A stretch of 64,000 nucleotides of DNA, from positions 1 through 64,000 of the forward strand of contig NZ_JAFR01000009.1 in the NCBI RefSeq assembly GCF_000526235.1, given 5' to 3'. A program made the position numbers and the translations under genes. A model generated the notes under the pieces. That model saw only the letters and a list, made by a program, of their open reading frames with translations, did not search any database and had not been told where the DNA came from. Each line of letters begins with the position of its first letter. Within the stretch, counting starts at the first letter, position 1. This document shows, in pieces, positions 62,510-64,000 of the stretch. Source of the stretch: Acholeplasma granularum ATCC 19168 (GTDB lineage: Bacteria > Bacillota_I > Bacilli_A > Acholeplasmatales > Acholeplasmataceae).

Positions 62510-64000
62510 TTGGTTGGTACATTATATACTCAAAGTGCATATTCAATATTAAAATCCACACTTTCTTTAGAAGTGATTTTTGATAATGCTAAAAATAGTA
62601 ACCATGATTTTGTAGCAATCACTGATTATCATAACCTACATGCACTATATAAGATTTTAGTTTTAAGTAAAGACTATCAAATGAAAATAATTTTAGGCAT
62701 TGAAATGAATTTAATCTTTGAGGATTCAAAAATTAAACTATTAGTTTATGCAAGAAACGACAAAGAACTAGAATATTTAATTAAACTTTCTAGTTATATC
62801 TCAATGGAACCAAAATTAAAGTTAATGGATATTATAGATGAGTTAAATCATTTGGTTGTAGTTATTCCAAATACACAAGTGCTATTTACTCATAATTACA
62901 ATGATGTGACCATCATAGAAAATATGATGATTAAATTAAAGAATATAATAAATAATTTATTTTTAGGCATATCTAACCAATCAGAATTATATGAATTTAA
63001 TATTACTCCACTGACATTTAAAATAGCTAAAAACTTAAAAATAAAATTACTACCGACTTATCAAAATAGTTATTTTAAAAAAAATGATAAAAAATCATAT
63101 GAAATAATTAGAAAAATAGATAATAGTTCATATACCGATGATCATACCAACTTAAATTTTTTATCAAAAGATGAATTGTTAGAACATTATAGAGACTATA
63201 ATTTTGTATTTGATAATTTAAAACAAGTTTTTTCAAATACCAAATACAACTATTTAAATAATCAACAAGAACTACCAAAGTTTCCTACAAAAGATAATGT
63301 TGAAAGCCATATATATTTAAATGCATTATCTACACTAGGACTTAAAAAAAGATTAAAAAATGTTAGTAATAAAGTATATCATGCATATTTAGAACGATTA
63401 AATCATGAACTAAATGTAATTCATCAAATGGGTTATGATGACTATTTTTTAATAGTTTATGATTTTGTAAGATATGCAAAAACAAATGATGTTTTAGTGG
63501 GTCCAGGACGAGGTAGTGCTGCAGGTAGTTTAGTTGCATACTGTTTAGGAATTACAGAAGTTGATCCTTTAGAATATAATCTCTTGTTTGAAAGATTTTT
63601 AAATATTGATCGTAAAACAATGCCCGATATAGATCTAGACTTTCCAGATGATAAAAGAGACTTAGTTATTGAATATGTAAAGAATAAATACGGGAAAAAC
63701 CATGTAGTAACTATATCCACATTTACAAATCTAACAACAAAAACATCCATGCGAGATATTGCTAGACAAATGGGTATGAGTCAATCAAGGATTAATGCAA
63801 TTGTTGCAAGTCATTCAAAAGGAATACTTGATGAAAGTGACCTTGAAGCAATGGAACTTGTAAGAATTGCACAATTAATTGAAGGTATACCAAGACAAAC
63901 AGGCACACATCCGGCAGGTATTATTATTTCTAAAAATGACTTAACAACCCTTATTCCGTTAACAAACGGACCAAAATCAATATTTCAATCGCAGTTTGAA
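62510..64000 (+). CDS. dnaE: DNA polymerase III alpha subunit DnaE, 3' end outside window
   Basis: 497 residues are visible and the frame runs off the window. The polymerase core is clear: LVGPGRGSAAGSLVAYCLGI, and MPDIDLDFPD with the catalytic Asp pair near 63615-63645, then GKNHVVTISTFTNLTTK and RQTGTHPAGIIIS. The start is a TTG at 62510: GAAAGG is 14 bp upstream, no ATG is available after the in-frame stop at 62489. The PHP domain at the N-terminus has lost ligands (LYTQSAYSILKS where active forms have HxHS; TDYHN for TDHGN), so it is probably catalytically inactive. Confidence 0.93.
   Translation, partial: MVGTLYTQSAYSILKSTLSLEVIFDNAKNSNHDFVAITDYHNLHALYKILVLSKDYQMKIILGIEMNLIFEDSKIKLLVYARNDKELEYLIKLSSYISMEPKLKLMDIIDELNHLVVVIPNTQVLFTHNYNDVTIIENMMIKLKNIINNLFLGISNQSELYEFNITPLTFKIAKNLKIKLLPTYQNSYFKKNDKKSYEIIRKIDNSSYTDDHTNLNFLSKDELLEHYRDYNFVFDNLKQVFSNTKYNYLNNQQELPKFPTKDNVESHIYLNALSTLGLKKRLKNVSNKVYHAYLERLNHELNVIHQMGYDDYFLIVYDFVRYAKTNDVLVGPGRGSAAGSLVAYCLGITEVDPLEYNLLFERFLNIDRKTMPDIDLDFPDDKRDLVIEYVKNKYGKNHVVTISTFTNLTTKTSMRDIARQMGMSQSRINAIVASHSKGILDESDLEAMELVRIAQLIEGIPRQTGTHPAGIIISKNDLTTLIPLTNGPKSIFQSQFE

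Noticed and set aside
1-64000. CRISPR arrays, insertion sequences, prophage, tRNA or rRNA genes
   Set aside because: No direct-repeat/spacer pattern, transposase or integrase frame, or cloverleaf/rRNA-like sequence was recognised on reading both strands.

Overview
The window looks like a chromosome segment of an Acholeplasma-like mollicute. The evidence is low GC, Firmicutes-type gene order, no sign of peptidoglycan genes, and mevalonate-pathway genes. TGA serves as an ordinary stop codon (e.g. tatD, prfA, rlmH, nth, dps) and Trp is TGG, so the genetic code is the standard bacterial one, unlike Mycoplasma and Spiroplasma. Genus assignment is inference. No tRNA, rRNA, CRISPR array, IS element or phage was seen.

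Layout. 1-11.2 kb: rpoC (open at the window edge, with an unusual N-terminal extension), then four small accessory genes (two membrane proteins, a GNAT enzyme, a diguanylate cyclase), then the str operon rpsL-rpsG-fusA-tuf. 11.2-21.4 kb: an AI-2E-type permease; tatD with two HtrA-like lipoproteins, one lacking its catalytic His and Ser; a PncC-type protein; rpsF-ssb-rpsR; a GdpP phosphodiesterase fused in frame to ribosomal protein L9; dnaB; dps. 21.5-33.3 kb: paired half-size CHR transporters, prfA-prmC-tsaC, typA, rpiB-upp-DUF1146, an IMPACT-family protein, cca-yhaM, and a sensor with GGDEF and HD-GYP domains. 33.4-39.5 kb: a 1080-residue lipoprotein resembling SurA/PrsA foldases, walJ-rlmH, mscL-degV. 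39.5-46.9 kb: a tightly overlapping operon for chorismate and tyrosine synthesis (DAHP synthase, tyrA, aroB, aroA, chorismate mutase, aroE, aroC, putative aromatic acid exporter). 46.9-49.4 kb: divergent mvaA and mvaS. 49.4-54.6 kb: a tiny basic-peptide gene, then recG, plsX-rnc, dnaD-nth. 54.7-62.4 kb: an HTH regulator, a heterodimeric ABC exporter, an Ig-repeat surface protein, flavodoxin. 62.5 kb to the end: dnaE, truncated by the window.

The most notable discoveries are two candidate ribosome-controlled transcription attenuators. The leader of the aromatic operon encodes a 13-residue peptide with six consecutive Tyr codons, followed by mutually exclusive hairpins and an intrinsic terminator. 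The leader of the ABC exporter encodes an 18-residue peptide with a strong ribosome binding site, followed by an A:B / B:C / C:D pairing scheme ending in a terminator; it is reminiscent of the Bacillus bmrB-bmrCD attenuator. Other points are the GdpP-L9 fusion with a possible internal L9 start, an alpha-CTD-like helix-hairpin-helix segment ahead of RpoC, a probably leaderless recG transcript, a terminator whose stem contains the start codon of the next gene, and a pseudoprotease beside its active paralogue. Several promoters use TG-extended -10 elements with little -35 conservation.
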